From NCBI GenBank assembly GCA_013400975.1, contig WBMZ01014034.1, positions 1 through 64,000 on the forward strand: 64,000 bases of DNA, written 5' to 3'. Made by a program: the position numbers and the translations under genes. Numbering within the stretch: position 1 is the stretch's first letter; each line of letters begins with the position of its first letter. Under the pieces are notes generated by a model. That model saw only the letters and a list, made by a program, of their open reading frames with translations. It was not told where the DNA came from and searched no databases. Source of the stretch: Atrichornis clamosus. Taxonomy: Eukaryota; Chordata; Aves; Passeriformes; Menuridae. Below are positions 12,181 to 25,300 of the stretch, piece after piece.

Positions 12181-15100
12181 AATGAGATGGTTTCAGACAA
12201 CAATACTGGGGTGCATACATGAATCAGGGGTACATGCAAATAACACATAGGATCTTAACTCAGAGACCTCTGGAAGGCTCCTCTGTAAGGACTGATTGAA
12301 GTACCAAAATAAGAGTTCATAAGGAATACTAGAAAGCCTTTAACTCTTCCATCAGCTATGTTCTTCATACTCTGTACATTGGCAAAGCAAACAGCATAGA
12401 ACTGAGGTGTGGGAGGTGGGGATGAGTGGAGAGCATTGAAGCTTTCTGCTGTTGTGGTGCAGGGCTGATGCTGTAAGGGAACTACATGATAATATTTGCA
12501 ATAGGCATGGTCCATCCTGGACAGAAGGCCTTAAAACAATTTATAATGCTTTTGTAAACCTTAAAGGACTATGAATCTCCTGAACTTTTCCATGGCATTT
12601 CCTGGAAAAATGCAACACATTAAGTACCAAGTAATTGAATATATGAAAGCAGGCTTCATAATTTATCCTTCTGTGGAGTGATTTCTACTGAAACTGTGCA
12701 TGTAAAGTGAGTTCTATAAGCACAGCGTTGTATCTGAATATAGGTTAAACAAATACAGTCAGAGTCAAATGTCTACCAAACTTTGCCAGTGTCCAATAGA
12801 CATCTCTGCCATTCTTGAGTCTTGCCTCAAGTGTGCTGTGGCAAGGAACTCTCCCTAGCTATTCACACAAGGAATACTGAAGTGAGTATGAGGCACTTGG
12901 CCTTTTCTCAGACTCTACAGGCTTATTGCTATGAGGGTAGATGCCCTCTGGAAAATAGCGAGAAAACAATTAATCTATGGTAGTAGGGACTTATGACAGG
13001 AGCCAGCCAACTGTTGCATATCCACAGAATCACCCAGCCCTAAAAAAGTATGTCTTAATGATTTAATTACTTTTCTCATCTGAGTGGATATTGTAATTCT
13101 GATTACTGAAGCTGAGGATGAACGCGCATAAAACTAATAAATACAAAGTGCATTCATCTGAAATGAGCATCATCAGCACTCACAATGAAATTTCATTTAT
13201 GGGCATTGTTTCATTAAATGTAACCTCTAGCCTATTACAGACACATTATTTTTCATTTTTTATGCATGATGTCATTCCTTTATTTAAACAGACCATGGTA
13301 AATATTTTATGAAACAATTAAAGGAACAAATAATAAATTTTTGCATTAAAAAATGGATCTGTGAAAGTGTCTGGCAACTAAAATGCAAACAAACAAATAA
13401 ACAAAAAGGATGGAATTATGGTGCAATCTGTCAGAAATTCTCCTGGAGTTTTATCTGTGATTTGCCCACTGTTACTCTATTTCTTACTCAGTTGGCCTAT
13501 TATTATGAGATGTGTAAAATGGTAGAAATGAGCTACCTTGGGGCAGAATATGATGGCTTGTTCTACCTCAGACTTTAGAGGATGCTAATTGTATGCTGGG
13601 CTTTTTGTTTCCCCAAAGCCCTGTTTCATGTATTTGATTGTAGATTTTTAACTTTTTAAGTATTTGCTGTATGCACTGGCAAGTATTTTTAAGAACCACA
13701 TCCTGTGTACTGAGGCAATTGTGCAGATTAGCTAAAAGAGTCATTAAGCATATCTGCTTGCACAAAACTGTCATAATCCAGTCTCCTAGCAAAATTTTAT
13801 GACTGCTGCAAAAAGCAGGGTACAGATGGGCTGTTGAACTTACAGCTTAGCACCTCCTGTGAATCCCACTGACTTCAGCAACAGCTGAGAGAATTCTTCA
13901 ATTTACAAAATCTGGTAACACAAAAGATAAAAAATTAATATAACGGCAAACCCCACATTAGTTATGCAGTGGAAACTCCTACTAAACATACTGACAGTTC
14001 AATGCAGTTCTACTGAAATCTGGAGAATGATTCCCATTGACTTCATAAGGAGTTAGATCTAGTAACTAATTACTACAGATGTGGTTCTGAAGGAAGCAGA
14101 GCCAAAGCTTCATCTCCCAAAGGGAATAGTTGTGGTGATGGTGGGAAAAATTCACTGTACTCAGCAGCTTCCAGTTTTGTTCTGTACCTGAGAGATTTGA
14201 ATCTTAAATGAATGAAACTCAAGAGATATTTTGTTCCTGCCCCAAAAAAGAAAAAAAAGGGAAAATAAGGAGCAATGATAGGAACCCAAATACACAAATC
14301 TGAGTTTCAGCGCTAATGTGTCCTTGCCAGATATTACTTTTCAATTTTCTCCTTGCAGAAGGAGTAGCTTTGTTAAGGTCATGCCACAGATAAATTATTT
14401 GTCTGTTTCAGGAATGTCTTGCTAAAGCAACCGTAATCAGGACCTTCTGTAACTTAGGGTTTCTTTCTAAGGAGTGCATTCTTATTTCAAATGACCCATT
14501 GCCACTTTTTTGTCCCTTTCTTCTTTTGTTTTTAACATCTAAGTGATTTGCAAACTTCTTGCATTTCAAGGATATAATTAAGAATGCTGATTACATTGAC
14601 ATCATTCACAATGCTGAAGAATGTGATCAGGAGTGCTCTCACTGCTTTTTAAATAGTATGGTCCCATCCTCTGCAAATAAACATAAGTAATAGAACTTGA
14701 GAAATAAAACAGGTCATGGTCCCTCCTCAAAAGTGAGAGAGTAGGTCTTTATGCATCAGGAAGAGAATGTAGTTGGTAATATGCTATCGTCAAAAGAGAA
14801 TAACCTCTGTTTATGACAAGGCTCAGGCTTGATGGGAGTAAAGGGGTGCTTCTCTGATACCATTATTTTTTCAAAGCACATTAATATCTTGTATCTTTAA
14901 ATGCAAGTCATGACTCTCATTAATGCTGTTATTATGAATTACTAAAACCTCTATCCATTAATTTGGTCACAATGTTTTTAATTAATATGTGACCTATCTT
15001 TAACCAGATATCATATTTTACATAGATTGTCTGCTGATAACTTGAGACAAATACCAATGCATAATTATTTTTTTTTAATTAATTCTCAATATATGATGCT

Positions 15101-17244
15101 GTATGGATTCAAAACCAGAAAGGTACTAATTAGAATTTTGTTTTAATTAGCCTTGCATATGCTAAGTGTATTCTGCAGCGCTCAGTGCAACAGAATTGGT
15201 GAGCAGGGGGATGGTTTAAAACTCCTCATGGACCTGGAAACACAGCTCAGTAGTAGCACGATTCCAGTGCTACTCAAGAAGGATAATTGCAGATCCATTT
15301 TTCCATAGTCCTTTTTCTGGTTGTGTAGTTACTGTCTCCCAGCTGTGATTCTAGAGCAGTTTCAAAGCAGTAAGGAGGTTGAGGAGTGGTGGTGTTACTG
15401 TGGTCTCTAACTGCCCAGGAAACACAGAAAGCAAGAACCTCTTAATCCAGACATGATTTAATCTACCACTTGCAAACATGGCAAGAGCTCCTGTGTGTTT
15501 CATTCTGTGAGTTTGTACTGGTAGACAGCGAAATTCTCTACGAGGAAATTTTTCATCAGCTGAATGCCCCTAGTTCATCTAAAATAACCTGGACTGTGGT
15601 TCTGCAAGCAACAGCAATTAGAGAGATTTTTTTTCAGAAGTTGCAAACAGGCAATCTATGGCATGTGACAGAGCACTAAGCATGAATCCAGGTAACACAT
15701 CAAAGGACCTTCTGCATATCTCCCAGAATTTTTGCTTTTTCTCCATGTCTCTTGATTCTTTTTTTTGTTTGTTTCCTTTTGTTTTCAGACACTGATAGGA
15801 ACCTGCATTACTGAAAAGTGCTACCTTTCACTGCTGTGATGGTCATGGTTTCTCTGCCCTTCTGTTATGTTCACAAAGATCCACAGGACAAAGTTTTTGA
15901 TGCAGTTTTCCATACTATTTGACAAAGACAGCATTATGATCTTGAAGGCCGTCAATAAAATCTAGATTTTGGCTTGCCCCGTTGTCCTGTTGCACCCTCT
16001 TTCCACCTGACTGTGCTCTGTAGTCTGGGTCTCCAGCAGTCACCCACGACCCACAGACCATCCCTGCTTACCCCCTCCTATGGGGAAGAATATCCTGAAC
16101 CCTATGAGACTTGGATGCTGGCAATGAAAGCTGTATAAGTAGCGATCTTTAGAAGATCTTTTTTAAAAGTTATGAATGTTTGACATGTTAAGAGACTGTA
16201 GAGTGGAACATCTGTTCATTCAACACCATTCCAAAAATCTAGAGTATGGAAACAACGGCTAACTTTTAGATAATAAGAACTTTCCTGGAGATTTTCAGTG
16301 GTTTTAGATTTTTTTTTCTATTCTCTTTTTAATGTCCATAAAGCATCTTCAAGGACTAGAAGGCTTTGTAAATATTCCAGGAAAGTGCTCCTAGCACTGA
16401 GTTAGATGTCCTCAGTAGAAAACAAGAAAATGCCATACTAGCAAATTGACAATAGTGAAGAGCAATATATCTGGAAATAAAGTAACACACTTTGTCATTC
16501 CTGTTGAAGATTTCCATGCAGTTCTAAAGTGTTTATATGCTTATATGTTATGAATGGAAAGAGCAATTTTTACACAATTGCTCAAATGACAGTATTCTTG
16601 CATGGTTTTGCTTTCGTATTTCCTTTCAGAAGGAAAATACATTTTTTTAAATTTTCTGACAAAAAGTTTGTTAGTGACTGAGGGATGGAAGTATGACATT
16701 TTCCTTTGTGTGACAGGATAAATTGTTCAAGCCAAATTTTTTAATTTTATTAATTTAATGACTATGTTTTGCAATGCCTACTTAAGAAAATAATCATTAT
16801 TTTCCTATTTCCTGTCAAACAGATTCACCTGTTCTTCTGTTAAGTGATATTGCAGATACTGAGGGTAGAATAATATAGATCTTTCTTTGTGTATTAAAAT
16901 TTTATCAGATCAAGGCCAATGGAGGAAAGAAAGATTAGATTTATTATAATAGCTTTTTGGCAAAAATAAAATCGTAGTCAGATCCAATTAGTAAATCTTA
17001 CAGTTTCTGCTTGACCTGAAAACAATTCAGTGTATTTTTATATCATAGGCCACAGCAATACTAAAACCCTTTTTATTTGTGGATCAGAAGTATCATTGCT
17101 CATCATCTGGCATCATTTTTGCTTGTGATGTACAATAACAGCTTCCAAGAGAAGCAGCCTAACAGTTCTGATGCAGAAGGGCATTTTTCTGCTCTCATAT
17201 ATATCACAGAACCCCCCCGAAAATCATAAGTTTGAAGAGCATTA
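12181..17244. other. Unassigned sequence with old repeat relics and an AT-rich homeodomain-motif block
   Basis: No exon seen. Two short stretches (about 13845-13920 and 14005-14060) carry a 'cccattgacttca' motif that recurs elsewhere in the window and probably marks an ancient amniote repeat. Positions 14890-15180 are unusually dense in TAATTA and ATTAAT cores. A hairpin with 8-base arms lies at 16561-16583. Confidence 0.45.
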
Positions 17245-17540
17245 GATGATCATAGAATCATAGGAAAACTGGGGTTTTTCTTAAAGATCTTAAAGATCAC
17301 CTTGTTTCATCCCCACTGCTATGGGCAGGGACCTCTTCCATGAGACCAGGCTGCTCAAAACCCCATCCAACCTGCTCTTGAGCTCTTTCAGGGATGGGGC
17401 ACCCTCAGCTTCTCTGGAAAGTGTGTTCCAGTGCCTCACCAGCCCCTGGTTGTCTTCCTAACATCAATCTAATTCTCTCTTCTTTAAGTAAAAAAAAATT
17501 CCCCTTTTCCTATCACTGTGATAAGAAAGTGTGTTTCTAC
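17245..17540 (-). mobile_element. CR1 LINE 3' end, 5'-truncated
   Basis: The plus strand shows the reverse complement of an avian CR1 3' end. 'catagaatca' at 17251 comes first, then 'ttaaagatcacc', 'atgggcagggacc', 'aaccccatccaacctg', 'cagggatggggcaccc' and 'gttccagtgcctcacc', and finally the 'cccttttcctatcactgtg' block. The copy covers about 300 bp of the 3' end; the similarity fades after about 17540. It is a normal 5'-truncated LINE insertion and non-functional. Confidence 0.92.
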
Positions 17541-18990
17541 AATCACATTGTTTCTGTTTGTGAAATACCTTCCATTAGTAGTTCATCTCTAGAAAGACAA
17601 AGAGAAGGTTGCCTCTTACCTCTCTATTTGATGTTCTGCACTGAGCTCCAACCTTTGCATCAGCAAAGCTTTAAGGGCTTCTTTCTTTGCTGTACTGGTG
17701 GCTGCAGTACAAAGCCCTAAAGATTTCTTCACCTCCTGGTTCAGAAACATGTAGATTTTCTACCCATGAATCTTTGTGCCAGCCCTTGAAGAGGGACAGC
17801 CACCTCTGCGGGCAGGCCAGGAGATCATAAAGTCTGACCTCACAGGTTCTTTTGCTTCTGTCTGCTCTACACTTCATGAATATGTGTAGGAATGGAGAAA
17901 AAGGAGTCCATAACCTGAATTTTGTCTCACCTGAGGATTTCAAGAGGACATGGCAATGTAACTCCTAAAATTGGCAAAATATAATGGCCAACTGCTGTCA
18001 AAAACATGTTGATAAGTTAAATGTACCAGACCAGATCTAAATTCAATTACGTAGCCATGAATGTAATGATATGTAACTTTTCAGATGTGTGGAGGAGATA
18101 AACCAACACCTTATTACTAATGTGCATCTTGCCCATTAACAGTTTCTCTTTTGAATTATTAGACAGAATTGTTCTGGATATAACGATGCAGAAAAGTCCA
18201 CACTATTTTTGTTGGTTATGCCAATAAAAGTTTGTTTTAATCCATCTGTTATAGTTAGAAGTAATAAGAACAATTTCAAATTATGAATGATTCACTCCCA
18301 GGAAATAAAATTCAAAATTGACAGTTAGTTTTGGCTATTTGCTAAGCAGAGGAAGCTGTCTTTTAGTATAAAATAGCTGTCCTGTTCAGGTGTCACAATA
18401 AATTTATCACCTCCAATAAAATGTAGAAAGTATTGTTTTTCTAATATTAGTGAAAGATGATGTCCGTTTAAATTAGATTTTTCATTCATTTATAATTGGC
18501 TTAAAATCTGGTTTAGCTACACCTCTTTCACTCATAACTTGTTTAAAGGATTCTAATTCTCATAGATAAATAGGCATCCTGGCGTTTTTCATTTTCATCC
18601 ATCATTAAGTTTCTTATGGCTGCGGTTACTGATTGTGCATTGCCTTTCCACTATCCTATCAACTTCTGAAGTAACTGAGTTCAGATTGGATCCATTTATT
18701 TCATTCAGTGCCTTATCTGCCTCTTTTCCCTACTTTTTAAGCACTGCTGAGGGTCATATTGAAAAACTATCTCCAATTCCAACTGAAATCAACCAGGAAA
18801 TGGCTTTATTTTACTTTTAGCTGCGACCGAAATCAAACAGGACTGCATCATTTCATAAAATGGCCATTTACAATGCAGTAGTATGTATGTTATATTGAAA
18901 GCACCCTAAATTTCTTATATATGCCTGTTTTTCATTTCATTCGTTTAGAATTGCGTAAGAAATAGAAAATATTGTGAGAAGGGCCGGGTT
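17541..18990. other. Unassigned sequence
   Basis: No exon seen. Around 17815-17850 an 'aggccaggagatcat' and 'gtctgacctc' pair resembles the 3' terminus of an L3-like CR1 on the minus strand, but it is too short to call. The rest is AT-rich. Confidence 0.45.
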
Positions 18991-19538
18991 TGTCTGGAGT
19001 AGACACAATTTTCTTCATAGTAGCTGGCACAGGGTGGTTTGAGATTTGTGCTGAAAACAGTGCTGATAACACAGGGATGTTTTCATTATTGCTGGGCAGG
19101 GCTTACACAGAGTTAAGGCCTTTTCTTCTCCTCACCCCACCCCACCAGCCACAAGAAGTTGGGAGAGAACACAGTTGGCCCTGACCCAAGGGATATCCCA
19201 GACCATGTGGGGTCATGCTCAACCTATAAAGCTGAGGGGAAGAAGAAGGAAGTGGGGGATGTTTGGAGTGATGACATTTGTCTTCCCAAGTCACTGTTAC
19301 ACGTGATGGGGCCCTGCTCTCCTGGGGATGGCTGGTCACCTGCCTGCCATGGGAAGGGGTGAATTAATTCCTGCTTTTGCTTTGCTTGTGGCTTTTGCTT
19401 TCCCTATTAAACTGTCCTTATCTCAGTCCATGGATATTCTCACATTTACTCTTCTGATTGTCTCCGCCATCCCACCAGGTGCTAAATGAGCAAGCAGCTG
19501 TGGGGGGATGAGTTGCTGGCTGGGGTTTAGCCATCCCA
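18991..19538 (+). mobile_element. Solo LTR of an avian ERVL-type endogenous retrovirus, copy 2 (best preserved)
   Basis: This 548 bp element is colinear with the LTR at 3948 and begins with the same TGTCTGG. It keeps recognisable promoter parts: a TATA box (tataaag, 19225-19231) and an ATTAAA poly(A) signal (19406-19411). In between are the 'gatgacatttgtcttcccaa' and 'gccctgctctcctgggga' blocks typical of the family. No internal retroviral genes flank it. The 3' end is less exact than the 5' end (about 19538). No clear 5-base target duplication was seen. As a solo LTR it could still act as a promoter or enhancer, but nothing downstream shows that it does. Confidence 0.88.
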
Positions 19539-22261
19539 GTCCTGTAGAGAAGTAGGGTGCCATTAAAAATGTGTATACTTTTTGGATGAAAGAGACATTT
19601 CTGTATATTGGAAAGAAAGAACTTTATAAGATACTTTAGAAGGGCAGAGTAATAGGCTCTGAAGGGCAAAATAAATCAAAAGAACATTCCTTTTCAGTTG
19701 CACTGAGAGACTGAAAGAGAATGTTGGACAGCAGAGGCAGATTGTGTGTTTGGATGCACCATTTTCAATAAGAGTGATCACTGAATGGGAGATACAGAAT
19801 TAGAAATTCCTCATACTTTGCTTTTATTTGCAAATGCACTTCCCCAAGGACTGCTTTCAGAGGCAATTTGTAATATGATTTCATCCTGCTTTAATCCTTA
19901 CCCATGTTTTCAGTGATCCAGGAGAGTCATCAGGGGGACTTTTAAAGCCTGGGACTTGTTTTTGAAGAAATAGGGCTTGGTTTAGATTTATAAATATGTA
20001 ACATAATGGCATCTTTTACAAGTGTGAAGAGAATGGAGAAATGACTGCAGGATAGATTTTCCTGATGCTGTGGGACTGCAGGAGGTTGGGAATTGTTTTC
20101 CAGTATTTCACCTGGTTCTTGTACTCCTTTTTTTGAACTTCCCATGGTAGTTTTTGAAAAGGAGAGCCTAGAAGATGTGTGTGGGGAAACTGTTGTTATT
20201 CTTGAAATTTATGGCTTATAAAAATGGGATATACTTCGGCAAGACATTTTTTTTTCTTTTAAATGAGACTGGTGTTAGACATAGACATATTAGACACGTT
20301 AGATCAGTCTATTAGAGACTATAAATCAATCAGTTATATTTTATAGCAGTTTCTATACCTTCCTCTGTTCCCCCCATCTTTATCTTCACTTTTTAATGGA
20401 ACTAATTTTACTAAAGGGAGATACTAGGAAATTGCCTCAATTATTTTGCATGAGACATTCAAGAATAGGGATGCTAAAGTAAAAAGTCTTGCATGTAGAT
20501 CTGATAAATCAATAGAAGTGATTTTAATATCTATGGTAAAGATAAGGCTCCTATTATGAAATGTAGAGAGCAAATAATTTTAGTGTTGTCTCAGGCTGTT
20601 TTCTTGTTAACAGTCTGCTAAGGAACATGGCATTTCCCATCTGCTTGTGAAACAGTCACCAGGTCTACCTCAGGAGTGACGGCTGGCTCACTGTGTTCTC
20701 TGAAATGTGTGTCCTGGATGCAAACTGGCTCAGGACTCTCCAATGTTGTCACTGCTGGCTTTTTGAAAGGTTTTTCATCCTATACTTGCTCTGTTCCCTA
20801 TACTCTTTCACTGAGCATCTGGGGCTGTAAGGACAGAAAGAATGTTGACCTGATTCTCTACTGCAGTTCATGGCACCCTTCCAGATTTTTGGGCACTTTC
20901 TGTGTGTGCCAGCAGGACATAAGCATTATTTCCGTGACAGGGTATCTTTGGCAAGGACTGATATCCATATCCTTGTAGCCCTTCTTTAGGGTCTCCAGTA
21001 TGCAGAGCAAAGCTAGCAGAGAGCATGGAGTCAGTGCCATCATATCAAATATCCTCAGGATCAGAATAGAAGACCTCCAGGGCTCAATGCAAGAGGTCTG
21101 ACAGCATGTGCTATACCTCAAACAATTCCAAGATGCTCATATTGGCTCCTGGCTCTCTGTGTGCATCAGTGTGTTGGTGATGATAAAGGAGAGGAGGTTG
21201 GGGGAGGGTAATATATTTGTATTTTGTGCATGATTTTCCTTCACTCATCCAATCCTGCCCTTCATAAGCTATGGATTCACACACATTTGGCATGAGATCC
21301 TTGATGTCTGGCAAGGGGATAGCACAGGAAAAGGAAAGATGATCGGAACAAAGCTTGATATTTCATAAGCAGTTTACAGAACATTAAGGGGAATATTTTG
21401 TTCCAGTAGATTTTAGAATTCCTTGCAAATAAAGCTGGAACACAATAGCAGTACATTTTAGGTTTTGAAGACTTAGATCCCTTAACTCTTTTTACTGATT
21501 TATTTGAGTGAATTTCAGATTTTAAATTGCACCTCCTGTAATGATTGAATGCACTTTCTGTAGACCTAATATTTATGATGCAGCTGTTGCCAATGTTAAT
21601 GTGAAAAGCACATCTCCTGAACATTGTCAAGCTCTTATTGTCACCTTTAGTTCCCTGGGAGATGGGGACAGAATTTTATTTCAGATTAAAAGGAAGAAAA
21701 CTGTTACCTTTCAGAGAAAACATATATTTATGTTTCTGGATGTCTCTAAAGTGACTCAGACAAGGAGACACATATTTGAGTTATTGTTGCTAGATTTCAT
21801 TATGCTTGGTGCCTGGGTGGCTATACTATATTTTATGCTGCAAGGTTTAGAGTTGTTTTGGAAGGGAAGAGAAGGGAAGCGTTTTTTGGATCTTGATGAG
21901 AATGATAAAATGTAAATTCTAAGGACAAAATTCAGAGGTGATGCCATTGAGAATGAAAGTTCAATTTTTCATTCATGACAGTTATTTAAATTCAGGCTTC
22001 ATCTTATCTTTTCTCTCTTTTCCACCTATTTCTGGCTATTTTTCAATGAGTAAATATGTCAAAATTGGGGGAAAGTAGATGCTGGTAGTCTATAGGAGAT
22101 ATGAATTAAAATATGATGATAATAAAGCTAGGCTTAAAGCACCACACATAGGCATCTGACTTCATAATATGTTTTATATGTCTTATCAGTAAGTCTTCCT
22201 GAGATACACGTTTAAGCTGCTTGTGTGGTCAGTGGACAAAGCAGATGCTTCTGAAGGACTT
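19539..22261. other. Unassigned sequence
   Basis: No exon or repeat recognised. The part from about 20640 to 21120 is richer in G+C and has open frames of 100 codons (plus, 20676-20978) and 87 codons (minus, 20858-21121), neither with a known domain. It could be an unclassified old repeat or a conserved element. Confidence 0.45.
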
Positions 22262-22350
22262 GGATGTAGTGGAAGGTGTCCCTGCCCATGGTGAGGGACT
22301 ACATGATCTTCAAGGACCCTTCCAACCAAACCTTTCTATGATTCTATGAC
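22262..22350 (+). mobile_element. CR1 LINE 3' terminus, very short
   Basis: The last 90 bases of an avian CR1 lie in forward orientation. 'ggaaggtgtccctgcccatg' is followed by 'gatcttcaaggacccttcca' and the terminal 'ttctatgattctatgac' octamer repeat. This is an extreme 5' truncation. Confidence 0.93.
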
Positions 22351-25300
22351 TCCAGAGGGAGAATCTCTCAGTCTTAGGTTAGGTGCTGAGTTACATAAAT
22401 GACTCCTCTCCCTGGAAAGCCTTCACAATCTCCCCACTGATATTATGATATTATATTTGATGATCTGCCTCATTAGGCCCCTGAAATTATAGGAGTGAGT
22501 TTGGTGCAAGAAAGAGGAACTTGATCCTACCCTAACTGGGTCTCCCGGGGAGTCGTGGTGAGTACAAGGAGAACACATAACTGCAGGCCAAGGGTCCCCA
22601 AAGAAATGTTTCTCCAAGCTCAGGCTGTGACACTGCAAACAGGGTCACCAGCCCAACAGAAATTCAATTGCTAATTCAGGCTCCCAGCTGAAAGCAGGGT
22701 CAAAAGCCTAATTATGAAACCTAATTAGACATTTAGTACATGCAAAGTAGAGCTCCTCCTTCCTTTCCATCCAACATAACATTATATACACATTTAATGG
22801 TACACTAGTAGTACTACATATGAATGCAGCACTTCTAATTAATAAGTGCTGGTATAAAGACTTTGTACTTAAAATTGACAACTTTTGATGGAAAAATATG
22901 GCCCTATTTAATTGCAATTATTTGATAACATTGTAAGTAGCAATAACAAAAATTATTAAGTTTAACTTGTACCTTGTAACTGCTGCATATACATTGATTT
23001 ATAATAAAATTCCTCTTATGCTGGAGGGTAGCAAAGGCACAGCAATACAACAAATTATATGATAACATTTATAGGTTTTGTTTTGACTATGGGTTGGCTC
23101 TGCAAACATACAAACAAACTTGAACACGTATATATGCACCACACACATATTAAAATCTTCTGACTTGAAAGGGTGAGAAGTTGACCATCAAATAAAGGTT
23201 ACCACTTGGTAAATTTGATCACTGTCTTTTAGTTAACTGAAATGAGTTAGCAATGACAGTAACAGTAAAAGGGAGAAGTAACCTGTGTTTTGCTAGATGT
23301 GTGTGATAAAGGTCCTCAGGTGGGATAGTATGTGCACTGTGGAAAAAAAGCTTACAAATATATCTGAATAGTTGTGAAACATCATGGTACTGTTACTCCA
23401 CAGTGGGTTTCTGGGTCAGAATTCCTGGCCAGGAAAGCTCCATTTGTGCCAAGCTCTTGTGGGTGAGCACAGCCTTCAGTTGGTACAAGCTTGTAGGCCA
23501 GCAAGGAAAACCTGGCTCTTCTACTGATGCATATTTGGCTTTCTTGGCAGCTGCAATTCTTTCTGTTGTTTTTTAGCCTTCTGACCAGTCTTGTTAAACA
23601 GTGCCACTTGTGCACCCAGTGCATTTTTAGTATTCTGAAAAACCTAGAACCTATGCTATTTAAAATTCCTGTGGGTGTGCTTCCTGTCAACTTCTCACTC
23701 AGCAGCAACACATGTATTTTTTCTTCGTGGAGAAGCTTTTATTCATGAACTTTTGAGTTACACTTTGCCTTCATGTCACAGTACAGTGTCTTGTGGTGAT
23801 ACACAGCTCTGAATTAGCGGTGTAATTACCTGAGGAACAGGTTGTGCTAGACTCTCAAAGAACCCTTTTTAGTAGATGTAGATATACATGGTTTCTGATC
23901 CCCAGGCTGTCTTCCTCAGAGCTTGCCAAACACCACGTTGTAACTCTGCTATGGAATGCATCTCATACTTGGATTTAGGTTACCCTTTGCATGAAGAGAA
24001 AGCATGAAAGACATGCTTGAAGCTAAAAAAATAATGTATTATGAAAATTTTGTTCTGAGAGAAATGAAAAAAAACCAACCAAACCTCTGATAATTTTGTG
24101 TCTCAAGTACACTCTTTGAAGAAACTGGTCTGTCCTAGTAAAATCGAGGTGTACGCAGTGCAAGCTAAACTAGTTGTGTAAGCTCCCTCATAATCAATAG
24201 ACAGGATGATTCATTCTGTGATAAATTTCAAAGGTAGACGTGCCCTTCCCTTATATTAAAATTAATTCTCATTTGCTATAACTAGAGATCCTAAAAAAAT
24301 AACAGAACACAGACTGTGAAGGAAAAATCGTGGAAAAACATCAGCAATATGGCCTTTGAAAAACTATGTTTTAGAAGACCTGTGATCACGTTTTGAATTG
24401 ACTACACTGAACATCATCATGAAGAAGCTATCTAAAATTTTGAAAGCCTTTCTTATTTTCCCTGGTGGATTTAAAATCACTTGTATCCCATCCCAGAAAT
24501 TTAATTTAGATAAGCTTCAAACTGGTACAAGTTAATTGAACTTTGTATTGAATAGTGAAGAAATTTATTTGACATTTCTAGAAAAAAATAATGTAATATA
24601 ATACACAATAGATTTTTCCCCTTACAACAAATTTGCACAATGACAAAACTGGCAAGATCTTTCTTTCATTATTAGAATTTTGGCTTTTAGTATTTCCCTG
24701 TCTTCTGTTATTGAAGTTCTCAGTTTTCTACAAAAACACCTACAAAATGTACGTTTCCTGGGTTTTCATTTATTGCATTATTTCAGGTTTTCTCAAGTTT
24801 CAGTTTGGATGAGAAATAATGAAAATAGCATATGCCAGTTATTTCCTGTAGAAGATGGCTCTCAGAAGAGCTTCTATACTACTCAGCTGCATTTATAGGG
24901 TAGAAAAAAAATATTAAAATGTCACACAATAAGCCAAAAGCTTGTGTCATTTGTGTCAGAAGTTATTTATGGACTTAACATTTAGCACTAAAAAGTGTCC
25001 TTCAGCAGCCATTGTCCATTGTGGGATTTTATTTCCTTGGGCTAGATGGCGCTGTAGTATATAAAATATCCATTCCTGTCTCCCGGCACAGACCTTCCCT
25101 CTGCTTGGGAAAGGAACAAGCCTTTCCTGCATGCACATATTCAGTTCTTTCTTTCTGTATCGACAAACAAAATGATAACTCTTCTCGGTTTATTTTGAAG
25201 GTTATTATAAGTTCTCATTTCACTTGATATATATTCTTTTTTAGTGAAGTGTGGCAAAGCTGCATTTTATACATAGAGTGTTATATATATGCCACAAATT

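Noticed and set aside
21541..21915. 124-codon plus-strand open frame
   Set aside because: No recognisable motif, no repeat or promoter context, and opposing frames are open too. Treated as chance.
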